Assembly (NCBI GenBank): GCA_016788945.1
Contig: JAEUSA010000216.1
Span: 1 to 6,884, forward strand
From: Leptospiraceae bacterium
GTDB lineage: Bacteria; Spirochaetota; Leptospiria; Turneriellales; Turneriellaceae
Reading direction: 5' to 3'
Length of the DNA: 6,884 nucleotides
In this document: positions 1 to 6,458 of the stretch, one piece after another
How positions within the stretch are numbered: position 1 is the first letter of the stretch
Layout: each line of letters starts with the position of its first letter
Program-made: the position numbers and the translations under genes
Notes under the pieces: model-generated
Database searches by the model: none
Told to the model about the DNA's origin: nothing
Seen by the model: only the letters and a program-made list of their open reading frames with translations

Positions 1-121
1 GGCAGGTCGTAAGAGTCTTCGGGATTGCTGCGTATCATTTGAAAAACGCTTTTGGCGCGAGCATCATACAGGCTTCTTAGCCGCTTTGAGTGCGTTTTCG
101 CGACCTGCCGCGCAGCCCCGG
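1..121. other. Unassigned stretch downstream of feoB, possible edge of a neighbouring gene
   Basis: No gene can be assigned here with confidence. On the minus strand a reading frame stays open across the whole stretch and contains an ATG at 36-38, followed by a reading that begins MIRSNPEDSYDL and runs off the window edge. No Shine-Dalgarno sequence precedes that ATG. On the plus strand another frame enters from outside and stops with TAG at 78-80, and could be the 3' end of a gene converging on feoB. Codon use does not separate the two options. A 9-bp inverted repeat (GGCAGGTCG at 1-9, CGACCTGCC at 101-109) spans the region. It has no T-run and too long a spacer to be a simple terminator. 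Confidence 0.25.
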
Positions 122-2167
122 TTATGTAAGCCTTTTGCCGATCTGGTAGACGGCAAGGGAGGCAAGATAGGCAAGCGAGGTGAGCGCAAAAAAGACCGTC
201 ACGGCCCAACCTGTGCTCATCAACTCACGCCTGATCGTCGCCAGGGTGCTCATGCACTGCGCGCAGAGCGCGAAAAAGATCATAATAGATATCGAAAGCA
301 GTACGCCGTACGCGGCTTCACCCGATGGCTTTTTTTCGTGTGTCAGTTTTTTCCCCAGCGCCGCGGGATCATCTTTCGCATCGGCGACACTGAAAATGAT
401 GCCGAGGGTTGAAACGAATACCTCGCGCGCAGGAAAAGCCGCCAGAATGGCGACCGAAATTTTCCAGTCGAAACCTAAAGGACTGAATGCCGGTTCAACC
501 GCGCGGCCAAAACGGCCCAGCAGGCTGTCTCTGAGGTGGGCCGCGCGCAGCTTACTTTCGAGCTCCGCCTTTTTTTCTTCAGCGCTTTTATCTTTCGGTA
601 CATGCGTGAGCAGCGAGAGAGCCGCTTCGTTGCGCATCGCGTTCGTTTTGGCAAACAGCGCCAGCTCGGCTTCGGTCGTTTTCGACGAGTGCGGAAAGTA
701 TGCCAGCGCCCAGATAACAATCGACAGAGCGAAAATAATACCACCGACGCGCTTGAGAAAATTCATCGCTGCATCGTACACACGCCGCCATACATTCGGC
801 CAGTGCGGCATATGGTACTCGGGCAATTCAAGCAGAAATGGACTTTCGCCGGTTTTGAGAATCTTGCGGTTAAGCAAATAGGCGAGCGGCATCGCCACGC
901 TGATGCCGACGAGGTGCATCGCGAAGAGGCAAATACCCGCCCACAGCGCGCCGAACCGCGGTTCGATGAAGGCACCGATGAACAGAACGTAGACCGGCAG
1001 CCGCGCCGAACACGACATCAGCGGCGCAATGAGTATTGTCGCCATGCGTGCCCTGTCGGTCGGCATGACGCGCGCCGAGAGTATGCCCGGTACGGCGCAG
1101 GCAAAACTCGATAACAGCGGAATAAACGCACGCCCGTTGAGCCCTGTCCAGCCGAGCAACTTATCCATAAGGAACGCGGCGCGCGCAAGGTAACCTGTTT
1201 CTTCAAGTATCGAAATGCAGAGAAACAAAATCATGATCTGCGGCAGAAAAACAAATACTGAACCTGCCCCCGCAATAATGCCATCGGCGACGAGCGAGGC
1301 GGTGACCGGGTAAGCCGACAGAGTACCGCGCAAACTCGCCGCGAGCATCTTCATCGCATTGTCGATCAGGTCCATTACAGGGCGCGCACCCGCGTAGATG
1401 CTGAAAAACATCGCGCCGATAATCACGGCAAAAGCGACGAGGCCCAGCAGCCGGTGCGTGAGCAGTGCGTCGATTTTCTGTGTTAGCGTATTCGCAGCGC
1501 GTTCTTTTTTCAGAACACCGCGCAAAATTTTGTCGATCGCCGCATATCGGTCTTCGATCGAAACCTTCATCCCCAGCCCTTCTGCCACAGAGCGAAGGGA
1601 GTTTGATTTGCCCCTTCTCCCTTTGGGAGAAGGTGATAGGGGGTGAGGGTGAGTCGCAATAGCTGCAGTTAAATCAGCCACCTGCTCTTTCGTCGCTAGA
1701 GTGACGGGATAAACAGGAATACCCAACTGCTTCGAAAGTTTAGCGATGTCGATACTCAATCCGCGGCGGGCCGCGATGTCGCTCATTGTCACCACCGCGA
1801 TCACGGGCAGGCCCGTTTCAATCACCTGCAGGCAAAGATAGAGCGAACGCTTGAGATTCGACGCATCGAGGACCGCGATTGCCAGATCGGGTACTTTTTC
1901 TTTTCCGGCGTGGCCTGAAAGCACGCGCTCGGTAATCTCTTCGTCGGCGGATTTCGGCTGCAGACTATAAGTGCCCGGCAAATCAATGATTTCTATGTAC
2001 TCATACCCGCGCAGGCTGCCGGTCTTTTTTTCGACCGTGACTCCGGCATAGTTGCCTGTTTGCTGGCGCGTACCGCAGAGAGCGTTGAAGACGGTTGTCT
2101 TACCCGCATTCGGGTTACCGATCAGGGCGACACGCAGAGTGGTTGTAGCAGAATCCGGGGCCGTCAC
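122..2167 (-). CDS. feoB: Ferrous iron transport protein B (FeoB)
   Basis: Inner-membrane Fe2+ transporter with an N-terminal G-protein domain, the main component of the Feo system. The 681 residues fit the family range. The G domain (about 10-172) shows G1 GNPNAGKTT (17-25), switch I Thr44 in GVTVEKK and G3 DLPG (62-65). G4 is TMSD (127-130) in place of the usual NxxD, and the G5 position reads VTLAT with no SA pair. Residues about 173-203 come from an inserted repeat. The membrane core starts near 238 and carries both FeoB gate signatures: FACAVPGILSAR (355-366) with SCSARLPVY (385-393), and SPLGFDW (562-568) with FPAREVFVSTLG (578-589). A charged loop (about 494-548) separates the halves. 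The start is GTG, sharing GTGA with the feoA stop, with GGGAG about 10 nt upstream, so translation is probably coupled. There is no frameshift, and the protein is probably functional despite the insertion. Confidence 0.96.
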   Translation of the reverse strand: MTAPDSATTTLRVALIGNPNAGKTTVFNALCGTRQQTGNYAGVTVEKKTGSLRGYEYIEIIDLPGTYSLQPKSADEEITERVLSGHAGKEKVPDLAIAVLDASNLKRSLYLCLQVIETGLPVIAVVTMSDIAARRGLSIDIAKLSKQLGIPVYPVTLATKEQVADLTAAIATHPHPLSPSPKGRRGKSNSLRSVAEGLGMKVSIEDRYAAIDKILRGVLKKERAANTLTQKIDALLTHRLLGLVAFAVIIGAMFFSIYAGARPVMDLIDNAMKMLAASLRGTLSAYPVTASLVADGIIAGAGSVFVFLPQIMILFLCISILEETGYLARAAFLMDKLLGWTGLNGRAFIPLLSSFACAVPGILSARVMPTDRARMATILIAPLMSCSARLPVYVLFIGAFIEPRFGALWAGICLFAMHLVGISVAMPLAYLLNRKILKTGESPFLLELPEYHMPHWPNVWRRVYDAAMNFLKRVGGIIFALSIVIWALAYFPHSSKTTEAELALFAKTNAMRNEAALSLLTHVPKDKSAEEKKAELESKLRAAHLRDSLLGRFGRAVEPAFSPLGFDWKISVAILAAFPAREVFVSTLGIIFSVADAKDDPAALGKKLTHEKKPSGEAAYGVLLSISIMIFFALCAQCMSTLATIRRELMSTGWAVTVFFALTSLAYLASLAVYQIGKRLT
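1564..1649. repeat. MITE-like palindromic repeat inserted in feoB
   Basis: An 86-bp element with imperfect 11-bp terminal inverted repeats: CCTTCATCCCC at 1564-1574 and GGGGGTGAGGG at 1639-1649, which match at 9 of 11 positions once inverted. It contains a perfect internal hairpin, CCTTCTCCC (1613-1621), TTT, GGGAGAAGG (1625-1633). On the feoB strand it reads in frame as PHPLSPSPKGRRG followed by LRSVAEGLGM. Peptides of this kind (PLSPSPKGRG, SVAEGLGM) are, from general knowledge, typical translations of short dispersed palindromic repeats that occur between genes in many bacterial genomes. The element lies between the G-domain end and the helix that begins DRYAAIDKIL, where FeoB proteins vary in length. 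No transposase is encoded, so any mobility would depend on an enzyme in trans. Exact ends and any target duplication cannot be set from one copy. Confidence 0.72.
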
Positions 2168-2406
2168 GCGACGAGAACTCCCGCTAAATCAGCGCGACGA
2201 ACAATCACCGGGGCATCGAGCACCTGTAAAATGACGGGATCACCAAAAGGTGCGACTTTCAGAATCTGCACCTGCTCACCGCGGACGAGACCGATTTCGG
2301 CCAGCCTCTCGTTGTGTGCCGGTGTTTCAAGTATCACTCCGCCGTCGCCGGGTGCAAGGGCGGCGAGGTTTCTGCCCACGAGTTGTTGCTTCTTTACTTT
2401 TCTCAC
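2164..2406 (-). CDS. feoA: Ferrous iron transport protein A (FeoA)
   Basis: Small cytosolic SH3-like protein that supports FeoB in Fe2+ uptake. The FeoA fold is recognisable over the full length: NLAALAPGDGGVI (13-25), the RLAEIGL motif (34-40), RGEQVQIL (42-49) and the hallmark APFGDPVIL (52-60), ending in a final strand RRADLAGVLVA. I chose the GTG at 2404-2406. It gives 80 residues, the normal FeoA size, and overlaps the stop of the upstream gene by four bases (GTGA). An AGG/GAAGG stretch lies just before it. An in-frame ATG at 2463 would add 19 residues without family resemblance and overlap the upstream gene by about 60 bp. The stop overlaps the feoB start in the same GTGA manner, so the three genes are very probably one transcript with coupled translation. 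Confidence 0.92.
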   Translation of the reverse strand: MRKVKKQQLVGRNLAALAPGDGGVILETPAHNERLAEIGLVRGEQVQILKVAPFGDPVILQVLDAPVIVRRADLAGVLVA

Positions 2407-2561
2407 GGCCTGCGCTGACCTTCGGCATGTATTCTCAAGGCCCCGGCCGAGGTCGAGGCACATTTATCACAACCGGCTTTACCGGGCCGGGGGCGGTAAT
2501 AAAGGAAAAGGAAAATAGCGGCTGCAGTAACAATTCCCCCGGCAAAGATGTAATCGACCAT
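2403..2561 (-). CDS. Small single-span CxxC protein, FeoB-associated type
   Basis: A 52-residue protein with one N-terminal membrane helix (about 4-20, MVDYIFAGGIVTAAAIFLFL), a basic stretch RPRPGK (23-28) and a CDKC pair (31-34), then a polar tail. This layout, a very short N-terminus, one helix, positive charges and closely spaced Cys, resembles the FeoB-associated Cys-rich membrane proteins found in feo operons. Two Cys is fewer than usual and the tail is longer. The positive-inside rule would place the Cys pair in the cytoplasm, where it might bind iron or sense redox. That role is inference. The gene is first in the operon and its TGA overlaps the feoA GTG. I chose ATG 2559-2561 because the helix begins at once. 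A TTG at 2592-2594 would add 11 residues. Neither start has a strong ribosome site. Confidence 0.68.
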   Translation of the reverse strand: MVDYIFAGGIVTAAAIFLFLYYRPRPGKAGCDKCASTSAGALRIHAEGQRRP

Positions 2562-2601
2562 ATTTTTTCGAGGCGTTTGCCGATGCCGCGTCAAGCTAAT
2601 C

Positions 2602-2620
2602 GAGAATGATTGTCAATTGG
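2602..2620. promoter_or_regulatory. Fur-box-like sequence in the feo / DUF4139 divergent region
   Basis: GAGAATGATTGTCAATTGG matches the classical 19-bp Fur consensus at about 12 of 19 positions, best over its first two GATAAT-type hexamers. It sits in the 73-bp gap between the divergent feo operon and DUF4139 gene. On the minus strand it contains a perfect -35 hexamer, TTGACA (2616-2611). A -10 at normal spacing is poor, so the exact promoter is unresolved. Iron repression of feo by Fur is common, which supports the reading. The match alone is moderate. Confidence 0.38.
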
Positions 2621-2623
2621 AGG
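2619..2623 (+). promoter_or_regulatory. Ribosome binding site GGAGG for the DUF4139 gene
   Basis: A perfect GGAGG lies 11 nt before ATG 2635. It is the main reason for choosing that start over ATG 2683, which has only a weak AGG three bases upstream. The spacing is somewhat long. Confidence 0.6.
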
Positions 2624-2634
2624 TTAGCAGTTGA

Positions 2635-4092
2635 ATGCATAAAAAACTGAACCCATTTCTCTATTTGACGTCAAATAGGCATATGCGAGTGGGGAGAATC
2701 TTGCGCTTTAAGCTTGCCATTTTTTACCTTACGTTCGCCACATTGCCGACCTTCGCGCATATCGAGCTCGTTACGGTACCCAAGAGTCAGGCTGTGCAGC
2801 TGACGATCTATAACAGTGCCGATATCACCATGGTCAAAGAATCACGCGAACTGACTTTCAAGCGCGGCCGTAACAAGATTCAGTTTTCGTGGGCGGGCAC
2901 CCTGATCGACCCGACCTCACTGCGGCTGACTTTTCTCACGCACAAAAACGATCTGACGCTCTCCGATACGAGTTTTCCCCCGGGCAGAACCGACGCCCAG
3001 CCAGATGGCAGCCAACGGCTGCAATGGAATATCGAGAGCACCTTTTCGGGCAGCGCGCGCGTCGAGATCAACTACTTCACCTCAGGCATTACGTGGAACG
3101 CCGACTACACGATCATTACGGGTGGCAGTGAAAAGAGTATGAGCGTCGACGGTTTCGTGCGCGTGAATAACAATTCGGGTGAAGATTATCCGAACGCGCA
3201 AGTGCGCCTCGTCGTGGGCACCGTCAACCTTGTCGAAAACATCGCCGAACTCGCGCAAGGTTCATGGCGCTATAAAGATCTCAACCAAGATGAACGCGAG
3301 ACGGTTCGCCGCGAATTTGAGGGTCGTATGCGCAAGGCGGAGCGCAAACCTGCTATGCCTGCGACGACGACCGAAGCGGTCGCCGGCGAAGATGCCGAAG
3401 AAAAAGACGGCGATAAACCCAAAGATGTTATCAAAGAGGGATTATCAGAATATTTTCTGTTCACCGTCGAAGGTAAAGAGAGTATTCCCAATGGCTGGCA
3501 GAAGCGCCTGCGCGCTTTCAGCGCTCGCGAAGTACCGGTAAAGGTGGTCTACCGCGCCTCTGACCGAACTACCGCAGGCCAAGTGCACAAATTCTATGAA
3601 TTCCGTAACACGAAAGAAAAAGGACAAGATGCCAAAACCAGTCTCGGAGTTTCGCCGCTGCCCGATGGCAGCGTACACATCTTTCGCGAAGACTCTCAAG
3701 GCAACCTTTCTTATCAGGGGGGTGTGACAATGAAATACGTCGCAACGGGTGACAAAGTCAAACTCGACACGGGTGTAACGAGCGAAGTGGTGTTGCGCAC
3801 ATTTACGCGCAACTACAAACGTTATAGTTTTGTCACCGATACCCGGTACGACAAGTCGCACTACGTCAAAAGTTGGGTCGAAGAATACTTCTACGAAAAC
3901 GAACTGGAAAACACTCTCGGCCGCAGCGTGCATGTAGAAATCGAGCGCACCTTCCCGGGTGATTTCGAACCCGGCAAAATGGATTTTAAATACGAAAAAA
4001 TAGATTCCGCGACGATTAAATTCTTTCCAATTGCCGAAGCGCGCGAAAAGAAGAAAATATCGTATTCAATAAAAATCGAACACAAAGAATAG
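2635..4092 (+). CDS. Secreted DUF4139 domain-containing protein
   Basis: A 485-residue protein of the DUF4139 (mucoidy-inhibitor-A-like) type, whose biochemical role is unknown. Residues about 17-41 form a signal peptide: basic MRVGRILRFK, a hydrophobic LAIFYLTFATL and a cut likely after TFA (41). The N-terminal part has the family's QLTIYNSADITMVKESREL (55-73) and AGTLIDPTSLRLTF (87-100). The core DUF4139 signature ITWNADYTI (152-160) then VRVNNNSGEDYPNAQVRLVVG (175-195) follows. Residues about 215-268 are a charged, probably disordered linker. The C-terminal half resumes with SEYFLFTVEGKESIPNGW (271-288) and VPVKVVYRA (300-308) and is rich in beta strand pattern. I see no catalytic motif. 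It probably acts outside the cytoplasm. ATG 2635 is favoured by GGAGG. ATG 2683 would give a more ordinary signal peptide and cannot be excluded. It is divergent from feo, so joint regulation is possible. Confidence 0.85.
   Translation: MHKKLNPFLYLTSNRHMRVGRILRFKLAIFYLTFATLPTFAHIELVTVPKSQAVQLTIYNSADITMVKESRELTFKRGRNKIQFSWAGTLIDPTSLRLTFLTHKNDLTLSDTSFPPGRTDAQPDGSQRLQWNIESTFSGSARVEINYFTSGITWNADYTIITGGSEKSMSVDGFVRVNNNSGEDYPNAQVRLVVGTVNLVENIAELAQGSWRYKDLNQDERETVRREFEGRMRKAERKPAMPATTTEAVAGEDAEEKDGDKPKDVIKEGLSEYFLFTVEGKESIPNGWQKRLRAFSAREVPVKVVYRASDRTTAGQVHKFYEFRNTKEKGQDAKTSLGVSPLPDGSVHIFREDSQGNLSYQGGVTMKYVATGDKVKLDTGVTSEVVLRTFTRNYKRYSFVTDTRYDKSHYVKSWVEEYFYENELENTLGRSVHVEIERTFPGDFEPGKMDFKYEKIDSATIKFFPIAEAREKKKISYSIKIEHKE
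2661..2678. repeat. 18-bp perfect palindrome at the start of the DUF4139 gene
   Basis: CTATTTGACGTCAAATAG is a perfect palindrome of two 9-bp arms with no spacer. The next bases outward do not pair. It lies between the two possible start codons of the DUF4139 gene (2635 and 2683) and ends four bases before the second. Such symmetry fits an operator for a dimeric regulator, or an mRNA hairpin that could cover the second start. Which regulator would bind is not known. Confidence 0.6.
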
Positions 4093-4130
4093 ATAGATTG
4101 CGTCGTTGGTTTTGCCGCCGCTGCAGAAGT

Positions 4131-5870
4131 CTACAGCGTGCTCTCGAGAAACCTGCCCATGCGCTTTTTGCCAAGCGCCGCGACGGGTTTGCCATGCGCG
4201 ATCGCCGCGTTACCGGCAATAAAAACGTGCCGAGCGGCTTCACCGCCATTCACGAGGCGTTCAAATTTGAAACCCTTGCTCCACGGCTGCAGTTTTACTT
4301 GCTCGAGCGAACCGTCGAGCCGCTGCGGATCAATCACAACGACGTCGGCCTGCTTACCTTCTTTGATTAATCCGGCATCGAGACCAAACCAACCGGAAAG
4401 TTCACCGGAGAGCCGCCAGACAGCTTTCTCAATGGGCATGATCGGTTTACCCCGCAGCTCTGCGTCGCGCACATTTTTCAGCATGCGCAATGGGAAATTG
4501 TAAAACGCCATATTGCTTAGATGCGCGCCCGAATCGGCGAAGCTCATCAGTGTCGCCTCGCTCTGCATAATTTGCGCGAGCTTTTCTGGCCGGTGGTTGG
4601 CGAGGCAGGTGTGCCAGCGAATGTCACGGTCATACGTGAGCAGCATGTCGAGAAAAACCTCAATCGCATCGGCGCCCCTTTCGTGCGCAACCTCGGCGAA
4701 ACTTTTACCGACGGTTTTTTTATCAGGGCATGATAGAATAACTGTATCGGCCAAGTCGCGATGCCAGACTTTCGGTGCAAATTTGCGTAGAAGGTCTTTG
4801 CGGAATTTCGCTCTGAAATCCGCGTCTTCGAGCAATCTTTGGCGCGAGGTGACGTCTTTCGCAGCGTCGCGTATTTTCTGCCCGGCCCTGAATTCTTCAA
4901 ACAATACGCTATCCCAACCGTCATAATAAAGATCAAACGGCACTGGTGGAGATTGCCAGCGAAAATTACCGCGCAACACGGTGTTGGCAAGATAGGCCAG
5001 CGCGCGCGTGAGGTTCAGCACATACGGATCAGCCTTGAGATCCATCATGGTAATCAGTGTGGTGCGCAGCGCGTCACGGCCGATGCCCGCACCGGCAAGC
5101 GCCATGCCAAGGACGTTAACCCGCGTGATCAGGTTCGGGGCCGACTGGTGTATGCGGTGCCGGCGGCGCAGAATTTCTAACAGCGGCTTTTTTTCGGCGC
5201 GGCGGGCAAAATAACTGGGCAGCGGCTTCGACCATTCACGGTCACCGTCGAGTCTGTCCCACGGATTGGTCATACAGCTCATGCCGAGAAAACCGCAATC
5301 GAGAGCTTCACTCAGGTGCGTTTCCATAAATTTCTGTTCGCTCTCAGCAGGTCTCACGCCAGACACCGAACGCATGAGCCCCATCGCGCGTGCACGCAGA
5401 TCGCTGTGCCCGATGAAGCTGGCGACGTTCGGGCCCAGCGGATGTTTGTCTATCCAGGCGCGATAGCCCGCCGGTGAATTCCATTTCTTCACTTTTTTGA
5501 GCAGCGGTAATACAATTTCGCGGGGCACCGCCTCGACGCGCGTGAACATATCGGAACAGTCTTCAGGCTCAGATGACACAAAGCTGACCGAGCAACTGCC
5601 GACGACAATGCTCGTCACGCCATGCCGCACCGATTCGGTGAGCCCGGGGGCAAGTGCCAGTTCGGCGTCGTAGTGTGTATGCGTATCAATGAAGCCGGGT
5701 GTGACCCAATGGTTCTTCGCATCGATTTTTTTCGCGTTCGCGGCTTTGATACTGCCGTGCGGGCCGATCTTGGCGATTTTGCCATTGTCGATCAGCACAT
5801 CAGCGGCAACCGGTGGCGCGCCGCTACCGTCATAGAGTGTGCCATTCGTGATGAGTGTTCTCTGTTGCAT
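4131..5870 (-). CDS. Amidohydrolase, D-aminoacylase / N-acyl-D-amino-acid deacylase superfamily
   Basis: A 579-residue, probably cytosolic metal-dependent hydrolase. The N-terminal beta part reads TLITNGTLYDGSGAPP (5-20), followed by VTPGFIDTHTHYD (56-68) with the metal ligands His64 and His66. GSCS (91-94) supplies the Cys that bridges the metal in D-aminoacylases. GHSDLRARAMG (154-164) and ADSGAHLSNM (445-454), with the catalytic Asp446, also match. The C-terminus returns to the beta sandwich (KQADVVVIDP, 506-515). The HMR..E and SHxK metal-site motifs of classical D-aminoacylase are not visible in the expected stretch. There one finds SYFARRAEKKPLLEILRRR and HQSAPNL (241-247), a pattern I associate with a longer actinobacterial-type subfamily of unknown substrate. 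It may hydrolyse an N-acyl-D-amino acid or another cyclic or acyl amide. The start ATG lacks a good ribosome site. It converges on the DUF4139 gene. Confidence 0.88.
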   Translation of the reverse strand: MQQRTLITNGTLYDGSGAPPVAADVLIDNGKIAKIGPHGSIKAANAKKIDAKNHWVTPGFIDTHTHYDAELALAPGLTESVRHGVTSIVVGSCSVSFVSSEPEDCSDMFTRVEAVPREIVLPLLKKVKKWNSPAGYRAWIDKHPLGPNVASFIGHSDLRARAMGLMRSVSGVRPAESEQKFMETHLSEALDCGFLGMSCMTNPWDRLDGDREWSKPLPSYFARRAEKKPLLEILRRRHRIHQSAPNLITRVNVLGMALAGAGIGRDALRTTLITMMDLKADPYVLNLTRALAYLANTVLRGNFRWQSPPVPFDLYYDGWDSVLFEEFRAGQKIRDAAKDVTSRQRLLEDADFRAKFRKDLLRKFAPKVWHRDLADTVILSCPDKKTVGKSFAEVAHERGADAIEVFLDMLLTYDRDIRWHTCLANHRPEKLAQIMQSEATLMSFADSGAHLSNMAFYNFPLRMLKNVRDAELRGKPIMPIEKAVWRLSGELSGWFGLDAGLIKEGKQADVVVIDPQRLDGSLEQVKLQPWSKGFKFERLVNGGEAARHVFIAGNAAIAHGKPVAALGKKRMGRFLESTL

Positions 5871-5965
5871 CGCGACCAGCTGCCAGCGCCGCCCGCGCGG
5901 ACGTCAACTGATTTGGAATTTTCTCAAACCCCACCGTCTACACTGAGCGAATTTCGTTACGGAGT

Positions 5966-6385
5966 TCAGTCCGCATCGAAGCGCAAAATCCGCCGCAGGT
6001 GTTGCAGGTAATACATGCGCACTCTTTTGCCACCGGCCCATTCGTCCCGGTTATTTTTATCGCTCCAATAGGTCAGGCATACCGGAGTGCAGTAAAAACG
6101 CCACTCGCGCCCATCGGAAAGTTTCGCCACATTACTACCGAAGGCCAGATCGCGTGCCCTGTGCGCGTCATACCATGGCGCGTTGAAATAGCCGGCGGGC
6201 TGATATTCAGCAACGTTGACCCACTCACTGCTGACACCATGCACAACATCACGCGCAGAAGCAAGCCCCGACCAGACCGACAGCCAATTGAGAGCCAAAA
6301 CGAAAACCGCAGCACAGCCCGTAACAACGAGGCCATCGCGCACATTCTTTCCGGGGCTATCGCTGAACGAGAAGGGGGTCGACAT
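5966..6385 (-). CDS. Small membrane-anchored protein of unknown function
   Basis: I do not recognise this 139-residue protein. It has a short polar N-terminus, one membrane helix (about 18-41, DGLVVTGCAAVFVLALN then WLSVWSG) and a roughly 95-residue soluble domain rich in Trp, Tyr, Arg and Asp. That domain includes YCTPVCLTYWSD, a CxxxC pair, and a basic C-terminal stretch RMYYLQHLRRILRF. A N-in topology would place the domain in the periplasm, where the Cys pair could form a disulfide, but orientation is not certain. ATG 6383-6385 is chosen because AGG lies five bases before it. A TTG at 6404-6406 would add seven residues. It is 95 bp upstream of the amidohydrolase on the same strand, so co-transcription is possible. 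An opposite-strand open frame of similar length exists, but this one has the more protein-like composition. Confidence 0.62.
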   Translation of the reverse strand: MSTPFSFSDSPGKNVRDGLVVTGCAAVFVLALNWLSVWSGLASARDVVHGVSSEWVNVAEYQPAGYFNAPWYDAHRARDLAFGSNVAKLSDGREWRFYCTPVCLTYWSDKNNRDEWAGGKRVRMYYLQHLRRILRFDAD

Positions 6386-6418
6386 GCTAACCTGAAGAAA
6401 ATGCAAGGTTTCTACCTG

Positions 6419-6432
6419 TTGACGGCTGTCAA
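6419..6432. promoter_or_regulatory. FNR/CRP-like inverted repeat
   Basis: TTGACGGCTGTCAA has perfect 5-bp arms (TTGAC, GTCAA) around four bases, the geometry of FNR/CRP-family sites (TTGAT-N4-ATCAA). It lies between the divergent small membrane-protein gene and the dehydrogenase gene. A good -10-like hexamer, TATACA (6437-6442), follows on the plus strand, though the matching -35 is weak. If that -10 is used, the site would overlap the promoter, which suits repression. The regulator is inferred from symmetry only. Confidence 0.35.
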
Positions 6433-6458
6433 ATGCTATACAACCATTCGCGATTTAC

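Noticed and set aside
180..881. Long plus-strand open frame opposite feoB
   Set aside because: It is the antisense shadow of a clear FeoB coding region. Long opposite-strand frames are common at this GC content.
1613..1633. The hairpin CCTTCTCCC-TTT-GGGAGAAGG as a transcription terminator within feoB
   Set aside because: There is no T-run after it on the feoB strand, and it is better explained as part of the inserted repeat.
2164..2463. Longer 99-residue FeoA starting at ATG 2463
   Set aside because: The extra 19 residues do not resemble FeoA and would overlap the upstream small gene. The GTG at 2406 gives normal length and a GTGA junction.
3445..3933. A 162-codon minus-strand open frame inside the DUF4139 gene
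   Set aside because: It is antisense to a well supported gene and its composition shows no recognisable protein features.
4120..4137. Imperfect hairpin GCTGCAG-AAGT-CTACAGC in the gap between the convergent genes, as a bidirectional terminator
   Set aside because: It has one mismatch, no T-run on either side, and it overlaps the amidohydrolase stop codon.
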